From a bacterium (lineage in GTDB: Bacteria; Zhuqueibacterota; Zhuqueibacteria; Zhuqueibacterales; Geothermadaptataceae): DNA of 64,000 nt. Where the stretch lies: contig JAJRYV010000081.1 in the NCBI GenBank assembly GCA_024275575.1, positions 1 to 64,000 of the forward strand, written 5' to 3'. Made by a program: the position numbers and the translations under genes. The stretch's first letter is position 1. The number at the start of each line of letters is the position of its first letter. A model generated the notes under the pieces. That model was given only the letters and a program-made list of their open reading frames with translations, did not search any database and was not told the origin of the DNA. Positions 9,911 through 18,574 of this stretch are shown here, piece after piece.

Positions 9911-10160
9911 GACCTTATCGCGGTACCGAATAGAAATCTGCGCTTGGTCAACAGCGATGTGCAGGCCTGGAATTTTTATCCTGCCGGCAATACCAATATT
10001 ACCATTCAAAATTGCATCTTCGGGGAACTAATTTCCGGAGACAGCGCTTCCGTGCGCATCGACAATTCCGTGTGTGACAGCAGCGGCGGCTACCTGGGCG
10101 CTTTCGGGCAATCGCTTACCATCGTCTTCAGGTCGATTATAAGCACGCAGGTTATCGCTC
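9911..10160 (+). pseudogene. Remnant of a right-handed beta-helix protein
   Basis: This frame reads with beta-helix rungs such as NSDVQAWNF, NITIQNCIFGE and VRIDNSVCDSS, the N-x-x-I-x-N-C pattern of pectate-lyase-like parallel beta-helices. It continues without a start from the previous fragment and degenerates after about 10130. Only a few rungs remain of what is normally a protein of several hundred residues. Confidence 0.5.
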
Positions 10161-10445
10161 GTGAGCGGGGCCGTTCTGGTGGGCGCTCTTTCCGCTTTTA
10201 CCGGGCCGGAAGTCGATGCCGATGACAATTCCATCATGGCGATTTTGAACACCTCAACTTTCGCACAACCGCAAGCGCATAGCGGTGCGATGATTTTTGA
10301 GGAGCATATGCCGCCGGTGGAAAGTTTTGTGGAGAGTGAAACCGCCATCAAAGGCACAGCGAGAATAAGTGCCGGCCAGCTCAACCCGGTTCAATTGACA
10401 GCAAAAGAATTCACGCAGACGAAAAAACTTTTGCTCGTCCGATAA
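10161..10445 (+). pseudogene. Remnant ending in a FlgD-like C-terminal sorting motif
   Basis: The frame ends FTQTKKLLLVR, the same closing motif as the intact secreted proteins at 16360 and 25330 in this window. The upstream part (PEVDADDNSIMAILN) is short, and the usual YPNPFNP block of this domain is missing, so a secreted protein has been reduced to its tail. The GTG/ATG-like starts inside have no ribosome binding site. Confidence 0.45.
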
Positions 10446-10488
10446 GATGCTGATTGGAAAATAATAAAAAACATTTTTAATTACTGAT

Positions 10489-10813
10489 GGCGAAGTCCTG
10501 TTCCCGACTAAAAACAATTTCGTCGAAGATTTTGAGAGTTATTCCACGTTCACCGACCTGTTTGTCAAATCCGTTTCCGACACCCACTTGTATTGGAATA
10601 GTTTTACTCTCCAAAGTACATTTTAAATTCAGCAATGAAAATGATGGTATGATTGAACTATGGCAAGACGGCGTTCTATTAATTTCCACGACAGGAATTG
10701 ATTTGCCGACCTCGAATGTAATTCAAAATGTACTTGAAGTCGGCATTACCGCAACACCCATCGGCTGCGTATTATTGCTCGATAATATGAGAATTTCGGA
10801 AACGCCTTTTTAG
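10489..10813 (+). pseudogene. Remnant of a heparin-lyase-I/concanavalin-like secreted protein
   Basis: Frame 1 from 10489 reads FVEDFESYSTFTDLF...HLYWNSF and stops at 10626, while frame 2 from about 10620 continues with MIELWQDGVLLISTTGIDLP and VGITATP...LLLDNMRIS. These are the first and last parts of a jellyroll lyase or LamG-like domain, joined by a frameshift and probably a deletion. No start or signal peptide remains. Confidence 0.55.
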
Positions 10814-10958
10814 CTTGAATAATGCATCAGATACGTCTACTCTGCGAGAATAATAATGACTAAAACAGAAATACTTTCCTGTTAAATAAAAATTCCGGAC
10901 AATAATTTTTGTTTACACTTCGTATACCTTTTCAGATGAATACAAAACGGAGAAGATT

Positions 10959-11510
10959 CTGGAAGAGCAGCTCATAGAAAAATGCCGGAACGGAGACACG
11001 GCTGCGTTCGCAACCCTGGTAAGGTGTTACGATCGCCGATTGTTCACCTACCTATGGAAAATGAGTGGTGACAGAAATCTTGCGGAAGACTTATTCCAGG
11101 AGGCTCTGATCAAGGTGTGGCAGGGAATCGGTAAATTCGACCGGCGGCATAAATTTTCTTCATGGCTCTTTGCCATCGCCCACAACGTTGCCATCGATGG
11201 CCTGAGAAAAAACAAAACACGCAGGAATTTCATTCACATTGAAGAGTTGGCCGAGCTGCCGGCGGAAGACGAAAGCAGCGGCAATCCCCACTTAAGACTC
11301 GTCGCACGGGAATCGAGAGAAAAATTGTACAAGACGGTTGAACGATTGCCTGAAAAACAAAAGAACGTTCTCCTGTTGCGATTGCATGGTGAAGTGAAGT
11401 TCGAGGAGATTGCAAAGCTGACCGGCGAACCGCTAAATACGGTGTTGGGACACATGCACTGTGCTGTTAAAAGAATCAAAAAAAGGCTGAGGGATACCGA
11501 TGGAACCTGA
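10959..11510 (+). CDS. ECF-family RNA polymerase sigma factor
   Basis: Sigma region 2 is visible as LAEDLFQEALIKVWQGIGKF and SSWLFAIAHNVAIDGLRK, and region 4 as LPEKQKNVLLLRLHGEVKFEEIA followed by a helix-turn-helix ending GHMHCAVKRIKKRL. The homologous frame starts well upstream of the TTG at 11040: QLIEKCRNGDTAAF...CYDRRLF, the normal N-terminus, is readable from about 10962. No ATG or GTG is in frame there. The best fit is a CTG at 10959 after an ACGGAG sequence, giving 183 residues. A damaged start is an alternative. The anti-sigma gene overlaps its stop by 11 bases. Confidence 0.8.
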   Translation: MEEQLIEKCRNGDTAAFATLVRCYDRRLFTYLWKMSGDRNLAEDLFQEALIKVWQGIGKFDRRHKFSSWLFAIAHNVAIDGLRKNKTRRNFIHIEELAELPAEDESSGNPHLRLVARESREKLYKTVERLPEKQKNVLLLRLHGEVKFEEIAKLTGEPLNTVLGHMHCAVKRIKKRLRDTDGT

Positions 11511-12099
11511 CTTAGACAACATCTGCGCAAACTTTAAGCGGGAAATGTGGTTTTATCTCGATCAGAGTTTAGCGCAGTCAAAAAGAGTCTATTGGGAAAA
11601 TCATTTAAAGGCGTGCAGTACATGCCGCAGGCAGTTGCACGAAACCGAACAGGCCCTGTCTTTTTGTGCGAGCGAACCCCTGGCCTGCCTTGACGAAAAA
11701 GTTCTCAGCGGCATGTTGGAGCGGGCTGTCGCTAAAAGCCGGCGACAGATTTTCTCAGAATGGATCCGAAGAACCCTGACTCTCTCCGGCGTTTCTTTTC
11801 CTTTTCCTGCTTTTGGTTTTGCCAGGATAGCAGTTGGGGCCGCAATGATCGCTTTTATTGCCATAGTGTTTCTTGTTTTCCTCAAGTCCGATCCGGTTGC
11901 CGTGCCGAATCAAGACATTATCAGTTGGAAAGCTGAAGCCATCGATTTACGGATTAACCGGGTGGAAAGCTCGATACAGCGCCTGCAAAGCAAAAAAAAA
12001 CGCCGCACGCTTGGGCAGAATCGCTGGCGAAGCAATATTCGGTCCCTTGGCCGGCGGGTGGAAAAAATTCGCAGCAAATTGTGTGAATCGTCAATGTAA
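11500..12099 (+). CDS. Membrane anti-sigma factor with zinc-finger-like N-terminus
   Basis: The ATG at 11500 lies inside the end of the sigma gene, giving tight coupling. Residues 35-42 (HLKACSTC) form the HxxxCxxC core of a zinc-associated anti-sigma domain, with an earlier conserved WFYLDQSL stretch. A single transmembrane helix lies around residues 108-127 and is followed by a basic, probably coiled extracytoplasmic tail. It is expected to hold the ECF sigma factor at the membrane until an envelope signal arrives. The length (199 residues) is normal for the family. Which signal is sensed is not visible. Confidence 0.82.
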   Translation: MEPDLDNICANFKREMWFYLDQSLAQSKRVYWENHLKACSTCRRQLHETEQALSFCASEPLACLDEKVLSGMLERAVAKSRRQIFSEWIRRTLTLSGVSFPFPAFGFARIAVGAAMIAFIAIVFLVFLKSDPVAVPNQDIISWKAEAIDLRINRVESSIQRLQSKKKRRTLGQNRWRSNIRSLGRRVEKIRSKLCESSM

Positions 12100-12143
12100 A
12101 ATCCGGTAGCGTCAAGATTTGCATGAAAAAAATGTAAGATAGG

Positions 12144-12180
12144 AAGTGCGACGCACCTGGCAAGTGCGACGCACTTTTTT
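12144..12180 (+). terminator. Intrinsic terminator after the sigma/anti-sigma pair
   Basis: Two copies of GTGCGACGCAC separated by a short spacer can fold into a stem (arms starting AAGTGCG and ending CGCACTT) with one central A-A mismatch, followed by six T residues. It lies between the anti-sigma gene and the coiled-coil protein gene, so the latter is probably transcribed partly from its own promoter or by read-through. Confidence 0.65.
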
Positions 12181-12197
12181 CCCGAGAGGAGATTAAA

Positions 12198-12773
12198 ATG
12201 AACAGACTTAAATCCATTATTCTGTTTCTCTTGTTGACAAGCGCACTATCCGGAGCGTTTGCTCAGGAAAACACTCCGAAACCGCAGACGTCCCATCCTG
12301 CGGATAAATTCTCCCCTGATAACGAACAAATGTATTTGAGCAAACTGCCGGAGAAAACCCGGCAAGCGCTGGGCGGAATTAAGAATTTCCATAAGGATAA
12401 ATATTATGAGCTGCTGCATCTTGCTTATTTTGAATCCCTGGAAATTTCAGAGTTATTAGAAAGTGGAAATAAAGAACTCGCTGGGATGTATCGAAGAATT
12501 TTAGACCTGGAGGCGATTTCCCGTACCGCCGGGATAAGATATGAATACGCAGGTTCTGAAGAAAAAACTCAAATTAAAGCGGAACTGATGCCGGTCCTCG
12601 AAGAGTTATTCGAGATACGCGAAAAAGCGAGAAAAAAAGAGATAGAGCGGTTGGAAAAAGAGCTGGCGGAATTGAAAAAAGCGCTTAAAGTGAGACGGGC
12701 AAACAAAACGAAAATCGTTCAATCCCGGTTTGGCGAGCTTTTGGGAGAGAACAAGTATCTCGAGTGGGAATAA
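12198..12773 (+). CDS. Exported coiled-coil protein next to the ECF sigma pair
   Basis: A GAGAGGAG sequence precedes the ATG. Residues 1-22 form a signal peptide ending AFAQ. The mature part is short, charged and mostly helical, with a long coiled coil near residues 130-170 (EIRE...EIERLEKELAELKKALKVR). It resembles Spy/CpxP or heavy-metal-sensor type periplasmic helical proteins in size and composition, but the LTxxQ motif is not present, so this is only an analogy. Its position after an ECF sigma/anti-sigma pair suggests it is a regulon member or the periplasmic partner of the anti-sigma factor. The family is not recognised. Confidence 0.65.
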   Translation: MNRLKSIILFLLLTSALSGAFAQENTPKPQTSHPADKFSPDNEQMYLSKLPEKTRQALGGIKNFHKDKYYELLHLAYFESLEISELLESGNKELAGMYRRILDLEAISRTAGIRYEYAGSEEKTQIKAELMPVLEELFEIREKARKKEIERLEKELAELKKALKVRRANKTKIVQSRFGELLGENKYLEWE

Positions 12774-12821
12774 GACCGCATTGCGAATGACTTTAATTGA
12801 ACTATAAATCAGTTTTTCAGA

Positions 12822-12891
12822 AGCCACTGATATGCACGGATAAACACTGATTTTAAAAATATCCGTGTTCAATCGGCGTAAATCCGTGGCT
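12822..12891. repeat. Palindromic AGCCAC...GTGGCT repeat, copy 1
   Basis: The element begins AGCCACTGAT and ends ATCCGTGGCT, and the interior holds further complementary words (ACACTGAT against ATCCGTGT). It can fold into a long imperfect hairpin. A related copy is at 16193-16287, sharing the GCCAC-GAT ... AAACACTGATTTT opening. It contains no gene. Confidence 0.65.
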
Positions 12892-13013
12892 AACATACGA
12901 TCGCGCCTGGATTTTAATAATGGAAGTTATCTTTTTTTCATTGAGAAATACTATTCGAATTTACTCTTCTCTGTTCTCTCGGCAGCTCTTTTACAAAATT
13001 TAAGGGAGTCATC

Positions 13014-14061
13014 ATCTTAAAAGCATTAAAATTGCTAATCGTTTTGCTATTTTTCGCCGCCTGTTCAAAATCCAATAGCGTAGACCCTGAAAATAATGAT
13101 CCTGTTTTTACCCTCCCCTTTTCTTCATCCTCAATCTGGAACCGCGCAATTCCGGCAGGCGCAGAATATGTGGATGTACAGCAAGCCATTTGGGGCGATT
13201 CTACGCAGGCTCCGGCAAGTCTTTATCCTGATTTGGTCACCATCTGTTACGTGGATTCATCTCAGCCTGCGGTCAATTTCCGCTTGAACCAGGGCTGGAA
13301 TTACCCCGAACGTTCACAGCGGCGCAGCGCTTTTTCAGCGCAGATTATCACCGGATGCCGGCAGCGAAGTACGCTACCCGAAAAACGGCAATGCGCTTTA
13401 TGCGATCATCGACACGATAACCGGGCTTGCAGACGAAGGTTTGGGAGCCTGGCGTGAACCTGGGGGAGATTTTTTGACTTTTTACGACAGTGGAAAGCTG
13501 CATAACATTGATATAATCAATGGTGACGGCCTTGCCGGCCCGCGCGGCTCCGGCCTATCCGCACTCGGCGGTGCGATTCGTCTGCATGAGCTGAACACCG
13601 GTATTGAGCACGCAATGGCTATTGCGCTCAGCAGCAGGCGATACTCGAAGGACAGGCACTATGTTTGGCCGGCGTCCCGCGGTGATGGTTTTGCATCGAA
13701 TCCAACATCTGGTTACCTGGGCGCTAATTCTTATTACACCATGGGAACGTTGCTGGCGATTCCGCATGATATCGATATCGAAGCACAGCAATGGCAGACG
13801 CCGCAAGGGTATATTATCGCCGGAGCCGCGCAAACCCACGGATGGTACATCGTCGATTCAGGCACTGGAGAATGGGGCGGACATGCCATTGCTATCGGCC
13901 TCGAGCGCCAGGCGGCTTATAATGATCTCGGCCTGACAATCGATCCGGTGACAAATGATCGGGAAGTCAATCCCGGGAAAATTGACATTGCAGGGTTTAC
14001 GGCTGATATTCTACAAATCTTGCGTCTTGTGAAAGCAGTGAAAAGCGTAAGTTTTAAATAA
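13014..14061 (+). pseudogene. Frameshifted secreted lipoprotein of unknown family
   Basis: The frame opening near 13014 encodes a lipoprotein signal (LLIVLLFFAAC, lipobox Cys) and then SSSIWNRAIPAGAEYVDV. At about 13307 the reading frame shifts; frame 1 then carries VHSGAALFQRRLSPDAG, GLADEGLGAWREPGG and on to the stop at 14061, a continuous well-formed protein of about 340 residues in total. No usable start codon is present: an AAGGGAG site is followed by ATCATC rather than ATG, and the TTG at 13032 is too far from it. The SSSIWN opening and the GWYIVDSGTGEWG region resemble secreted carbohydrate-associated proteins, but no family is named with confidence. Confidence 0.6.
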
Positions 14062-14084
14062 ATAGAATGTTACTAAAGCGCTGC

Positions 14085-14126
14085 CGTATCTCGTTCAGCA
14101 CATCAGGTGGACGCTGAACAGATACG
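14085..14126. other. Long stem-loop between lipoprotein genes
   Basis: CGTATCT, one extra C, and GTTCAGC are matched by GCTGAAC and AGATACG after a 13-base loop, giving a 14-bp stem with a single bulge. It is not followed by a T run, so it is not a standard terminator; it could be an mRNA-processing site or a small repeat. Confidence 0.45.
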
Positions 14127-14167
14127 CGCCACTACCCCAATGGATACTAAAAAACAGGTGTAATAAT

Positions 14168-15538
14168 ATGAAAAATAGATTAATTCTGTTGATCGTTGCA
14201 ATGATGCTACCAGGCAGCACGGCCTGCCAGAAAAAAAATCCGGTAGAGCCTGATACGGGCAGCTTTTTCTCCTCAAAAAGAGTGATTAAAACAGCCCTCG
14301 CTGACTACGGCCATCACAGCCTGGATGCTAATTACAAAACGTTCATCAGCAATAATTTTGACTACATCATTTCGGGCGACCGGCAACTAGATTTTGCTTT
14401 TTATAAAAACATAAATTCTGATATTGTTATCTTCTGTTATTTTAACAGTTATCTGCATGCTCTCGATCAGCCGGCGCCTGCATCCGAACGGGCCTACCTG
14501 CATGATTTGTCAAATCCTGCCAATAAAAACGCCCCCACCAAACGTCTCGGAAGGTTTTTTGAGAATGATTTTTATTACGCTATGAATCCGGGCAGCAGTG
14601 AGTGGCAGGCACATTCGCTGAAGCAGATTAACAACATTCTGAACAACGGATTTGACGGAGTTCACATCGATGACGTCTTCTCCCATCTCATGCACGAGGA
14701 TCATTTTGGCGCCGGCCAGCCCATGGTTATCGGCCGGCCGGATAATTATTCGGAATTTTCTACAGTCCCTGCCTGGTATGACGCGCAGCAATCGCACACC
14801 GACTGGAAAGCCTACCTTGCCTTTCTCAAGCAAAACATTGCTGAAAAAATTATTTTTAACGGGGTTAACGATCTGGCGGAAAACCTTCAGCCCATCAATC
14901 CTTCGTACCATCCAATAAATTACCTGGATGTTACCGATGGCTCTGTTCATGAGGGTTTTGTTTACAACGGCAAGTGGGTCGCCAATCCGGATGATGGTTT
15001 TTGGGGAGATGAGTACTGGGAAGCTATTGTCGATCAGCTAATCAAAATTCCGGCAGACAAAATTCATGGCGTTGTGTCTTACGGTGACGCCAATTACTGG
15101 AAAAGCCGGATATATTCCTTTGCTTCATTTTTGATTGGATATGATCCTGACCGGACGGTTGCTTTTTCCTATACCGCCAATGAATTTACACTGACTTATC
15201 TGCCGGAATGGAGCCTGAACATTGGAGCGCCGGTCGAATCGTTTTCTTCCGTATTGGAATACAAAGACTCTGGGATCAACATTTTTTCGCGAAAATTTGA
15301 AAATGCCCTGGTTTTGGTCAACCCGTACAGCGCTGCAACCAGAGAGATTGCAGTCGACGCCGGCTATTACCTGCTGAAAAAATCAGGCGATGTAAATATC
15401 AAAACTATCGATGGCAGAATAAAAGTCGCTATCGGTGAAAATGATCAATTGAAATTTGAACCTGTTTCTTCTGTGCAGTTGCAAGGTTACTCGGCAGTTA
15501 TTTTGATGAAAAACAATCCAATATCAAAAAGGAATTGA
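14168..15538 (+). CDS. Putative glycoside hydrolase lipoprotein (GHL15-like TIM barrel)
   Basis: Residues 1-20 form a lipoprotein signal ending PGSTAC, so the protein is probably lipid-anchored at the cell surface or periplasm. The body reads as a TIM barrel: 'FDYIISGD', 'DIVIFCYFNSY' and 'NGFDGVHIDDVF', with the acidic pair IDD in the position typical of the hypothetical glycosyl hydrolase family GHL15 and its DUF relatives. The C-terminus (about residues 380-450) is a beta domain, as in clan GH-A/H enzymes. Length 456 residues. The gene starts after an AGGTG ribosome binding site, and the truncated xylanase gene follows directly. The substrate is unknown. Confidence 0.65.
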   Translation: MKNRLILLIVAMMLPGSTACQKKNPVEPDTGSFFSSKRVIKTALADYGHHSLDANYKTFISNNFDYIISGDRQLDFAFYKNINSDIVIFCYFNSYLHALDQPAPASERAYLHDLSNPANKNAPTKRLGRFFENDFYYAMNPGSSEWQAHSLKQINNILNNGFDGVHIDDVFSHLMHEDHFGAGQPMVIGRPDNYSEFSTVPAWYDAQQSHTDWKAYLAFLKQNIAEKIIFNGVNDLAENLQPINPSYHPINYLDVTDGSVHEGFVYNGKWVANPDDGFWGDEYWEAIVDQLIKIPADKIHGVVSYGDANYWKSRIYSFASFLIGYDPDRTVAFSYTANEFTLTYLPEWSLNIGAPVESFSSVLEYKDSGINIFSRKFENALVLVNPYSAATREIAVDAGYYLLKKSGDVNIKTIDGRIKVAIGENDQLKFEPVSSVQLQGYSAVILMKNNPISKRN

Positions 15539-15540
15539 AA

Positions 15541-16134
15541 ATGATCAGAACCACCCTGGTAACCATACTTGTTATTTACGGATGTAGCAATAGCATCACT
15601 ACACCGCCAACGCTGGAACCGTCAGGACGCAGATTACGAGTCATTGTAGAGGATAAATATCCTGACAAGAGTGTAATTATCGGTGGAACAACTGGTTCAT
15701 GGGCTTTTGGCGCCAATACAGGTTTAATTTTAGATCGTGAGTTTAGCTATGTAACCCCGGAAAATGATTTTAAACAATCAACTATCCACCCTGATCCAAC
15801 AACCTGGGATTGGACTCGATCCGATGCATGGATTCAACACATTGCCGACAACAGTCAAATTTTAAGAATGCACAGTCCTATTAGTCGACAATGTTCCGGC
15901 TGGGCAAAAGATGATAGCAGAACTGCCGCAGAACTTGAAGAACAGGCAGCAACCTATAAGGCGATTCTTGAGACGCTATTAGAAAAACGTTCCACTGGAA
16001 AAGTTGCCTGGAATATTTGGCATATCGATGATGGCAAAGGTTGGAACATACATTGGTACCCATCACTTTTCAAAGCAGATTATTCACCAAAACCGGCATA
16101 TTATGCCATTCAGGAAGCTTTAGAAAACAAATAA
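15541..16134 (+). pseudogene. GH10 endo-xylanase-like lipoprotein lacking its catalytic middle
   Basis: The ATG at 15541 follows an AAGGA site and begins a lipoprotein signal (VIYGC). The N-terminal part, with FSYVTPENDFKQSTIHPDP and ILRMHSPISRQCSGWAKDD, matches the early strands of a GH10 xylanase; the C-terminal part, with NIWHIDDGKGW and FKADYSPKPAYYAIQEALE, matches the last strands. The 120-150 residues between them in a normal GH10 enzyme (about 320 residues), including the WDVVNE acid/base and the nucleophile segment, are absent. The join lies at 'TAAELEEQAATYK' near 15930-15945. The frame is open, so a product could be made, but it cannot have xylanase activity. Confidence 0.7.
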
Positions 16135-16192
16135 CAAATTGTTACTTTTGAATAGGAGAGTATTATTTGAAACTGCACACACAAATTTATTT

Positions 16193-16287
16193 GCCACAGA
16201 TTCTCACAGATGAAACACTGATTTTTAAAGCAGCATGATTAAAGCAAAACAAAAAATGATTCATGAAGATCTGTGTCCATCTGTGGC
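16193..16287. repeat. Palindromic GCCACAGAT...ATCTGTGGC repeat, copy 2
   Basis: The ends GCCACAGAT and ATCTGTGGC are perfect inverted repeats, and CACAGATGAAACACTGATTT inside resembles copy 1 at 12822-12891. It fills the gap between the truncated GH10 gene and the next intact secreted enzyme. No coding sequence is seen in 16135-16359. Confidence 0.65.
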
Positions 16288-16359
16288 TGAAAGAAAAATC
16301 ACCATAATGTGTGTGTTTAATAACTTCTTAATTTGACTTGAAGGAGAATAATACCAAAA

Positions 16360-18477
16360 ATGCCCAATCGGAATTTAGTTTTATCGCTGGTTTTCATTTC
16401 ATCCACATCGCTGGCGGCTCAGAACAATTCAGTGCAAAGCACACCCACAATTACGATCAACACGGGCAATATTATCAAACCGGTGCAAGCCAAATTCGGC
16501 ACTGGCGTCGGTTCTTTGCACCGCGGCCCGGGCTGGCCGCCGGTCGACTTAGCCAACCCGGATTTGCTCGACCTGTTCAACGAAGTCAAACCCGCTTTCA
16601 TAAATCTGCAATACACCAATGCGCCCGGTTCAGTGGAGAATGTGATCGGCTTGCCCTTTTACCCGGAAAGCACCGGCGAATTTTCCCAGCGGCTTTCTTA
16701 TATCGAGCTGATTCAGAAAATGGGCATCGATAGCAACAGCGCCGGCGCGCAGGGTGATTTATACGCTTTGTTCACCTCCCCTGATACCTTCGCGGGAGCG
16801 CCGACGACAATCAATGGCGTGAACTATTATACCTATAAAGAGATATGCAGTCGACCGCCGCATAAAAACTATGACGATATGCTGCAATTTTTCGAACGTC
16901 TGGACGAAGCGCCGCAGATATTTATCAGAGTGCCCACCGTGTTTATGACTTATATCGACGATCCACTTCCCCACAATGGCAACACGCGAGCGGAGATCAG
17001 CGTTGATCTCGATCCGCAAACCGGCGCACAGATGGTGCATTATTTCAACGACCCGCCGACAACCGAGCTCGGCAAGCTGCGCGCGGCAAACGGGCATCCC
17101 GAGCCTTATAATGTGAAGTATTTTATGTTAGGCAATGAAATCTGGTGGCCGCAGGTTGATTATGGCCTGTCCATCGAGCGCGTCGTCAACCAGACGATTG
17201 CTTTTGCGCAAGCCATGAAAGCAGCCGATCCGACAATCACCCTTGTTTTTAATCCGGTAAATGATGCTTTCCCGGAAAGTTTTCTGAGAAGGTCGGACCC
17301 AGTTAATGGGCCGTTTATTGAAAAACTGCGAAATTTCAACACCGAAGTCATTCCAAGAATAAAAGATGATATAGATGCCGTTGAGTTTTTTCAATACGGT
17401 TTGGCCATTGGCGACGGCACAATTCTTCCTCCCCTCGACAATGAAAGTTGGGAATCCTCAATGGCGCTGAATTTTATCCATGCCAGGTACGATAACGCCG
17501 GACTGCACCGTAACATCGCCGACCGGTTTGGCCTGGAAACGCTGATGATTATGGGTGAGTTCAGCGGCCCTTCCGCGCGTTTGGGCGGCGCCATATACGA
17601 CGCTGATTATATGATTTACCTGCTCAACAACGATTATGATATCTTTGTCGCCAATTGGAATGCAGGTTTAATAGAAACGAATTATTATGGTCTGCTCAAC
17701 CAGGATGTTTTCAACGCCAGGCCACCGATCAGAAGACCCAATTTCTACACTTTGAAAATGTTTACCAATTATTTCGGTGATACTATAGTTGAGTCAGTTA
17801 TTTCGGCCCCGCCCTTGTTTGACGCGCAATCATTTGATACCGGCAGCTTTCTGCTTTATCCAGCGGCGCAGGATGTTCCGGCTTTAAACTGCATCGCCAC
17901 CACGAAAGATGATAAACTCTGTTTGATGGTCATCAACCGGTATATGGATAACGATATCCAGTCACAAGTTGTGCTCAATGATTTTGCCCCGACCGGGTCT
18001 GCTCGGGTGTACACGCTCAACGGCCCATCAATCGATGCTACCAATGAAGTGGTTGCGGAAAACGTGACTATCACGGAATCGACTATTGACAATGCCTCGG
18101 CTTCTTTTTCTTTTTCGTTCGAAAAACATTCTGTGACAGTGATGGATTTTAGTGGTTCAATGACGGCAGTGGAAGAGAGCGCAGGCCGAATCCCCAGGCA
18201 GTTTCGGTTGATGCAGAATTTTCCCAATCCTTTTAATCCAAGCACAACCATTGAATATGAGTTAGCAGTTTCCGCGCATGTTGTTTTACGTCTTTACGAT
18301 ATGCTTGGGCGGGAAATTATGACTTTGGCAGATGAGAACCAATCTGCCGGCCGCCATTCGCTCGTATGGGATGGAAGGGACAATTTGGGAAATCCGGTTA
18401 TTTCAGGCGTCTATTTTTATCGTTTGAGAGCGGAAAATGGGTTTTCCCAAACTAAAAAACTGCTGTTTTTGAAATAA
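16360..18477 (+). CDS. Secreted GH51/GH39-like glycoside hydrolase with C-terminal sorting domain
   Basis: A GAAGGAG site lies upstream of the ATG, and residues 1-20 form a signal peptide ending SLAAQ. The catalytic domain spans about residues 30-540: the general acid/base pair is seen as FMLGNEIWW (N259-E260) and a nucleophile candidate as IMGEFSG (E400), the arrangement of clan GH-A enzymes of GH51/GH39 type, among them alpha-L-arabinofuranosidases. The last 90 residues carry FPNPFNPSTTIEYEL, RLYDMLGREI and FSQTKKLLFLK, a FlgD-like C-terminal sorting domain. Length 705 residues. It is the only intact large carbohydrate-active enzyme in this otherwise decaying region. The exact substrate is unknown. 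Confidence 0.72.
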   Translation: MPNRNLVLSLVFISSTSLAAQNNSVQSTPTITINTGNIIKPVQAKFGTGVGSLHRGPGWPPVDLANPDLLDLFNEVKPAFINLQYTNAPGSVENVIGLPFYPESTGEFSQRLSYIELIQKMGIDSNSAGAQGDLYALFTSPDTFAGAPTTINGVNYYTYKEICSRPPHKNYDDMLQFFERLDEAPQIFIRVPTVFMTYIDDPLPHNGNTRAEISVDLDPQTGAQMVHYFNDPPTTELGKLRAANGHPEPYNVKYFMLGNEIWWPQVDYGLSIERVVNQTIAFAQAMKAADPTITLVFNPVNDAFPESFLRRSDPVNGPFIEKLRNFNTEVIPRIKDDIDAVEFFQYGLAIGDGTILPPLDNESWESSMALNFIHARYDNAGLHRNIADRFGLETLMIMGEFSGPSARLGGAIYDADYMIYLLNNDYDIFVANWNAGLIETNYYGLLNQDVFNARPPIRRPNFYTLKMFTNYFGDTIVESVISAPPLFDAQSFDTGSFLLYPAAQDVPALNCIATTKDDKLCLMVINRYMDNDIQSQVVLNDFAPTGSARVYTLNGPSIDATNEVVAENVTITESTIDNASASFSFSFEKHSVTVMDFSGSMTAVEESAGRIPRQFRLMQNFPNPFNPSTTIEYELAVSAHVVLRLYDMLGREIMTLADENQSAGRHSLVWDGRDNLGNPVISGVYFYRLRAENGFSQTKKLLFLK

Positions 18478-18574
18478 GAGCACTGAGATTGCGCTCCACG
18501 CTGCACATCCGATAGCTCCGACGGGTTCACAGCGGCGCTGAGAATGATACGTCAAAATTACAGAACTTGGCAGG

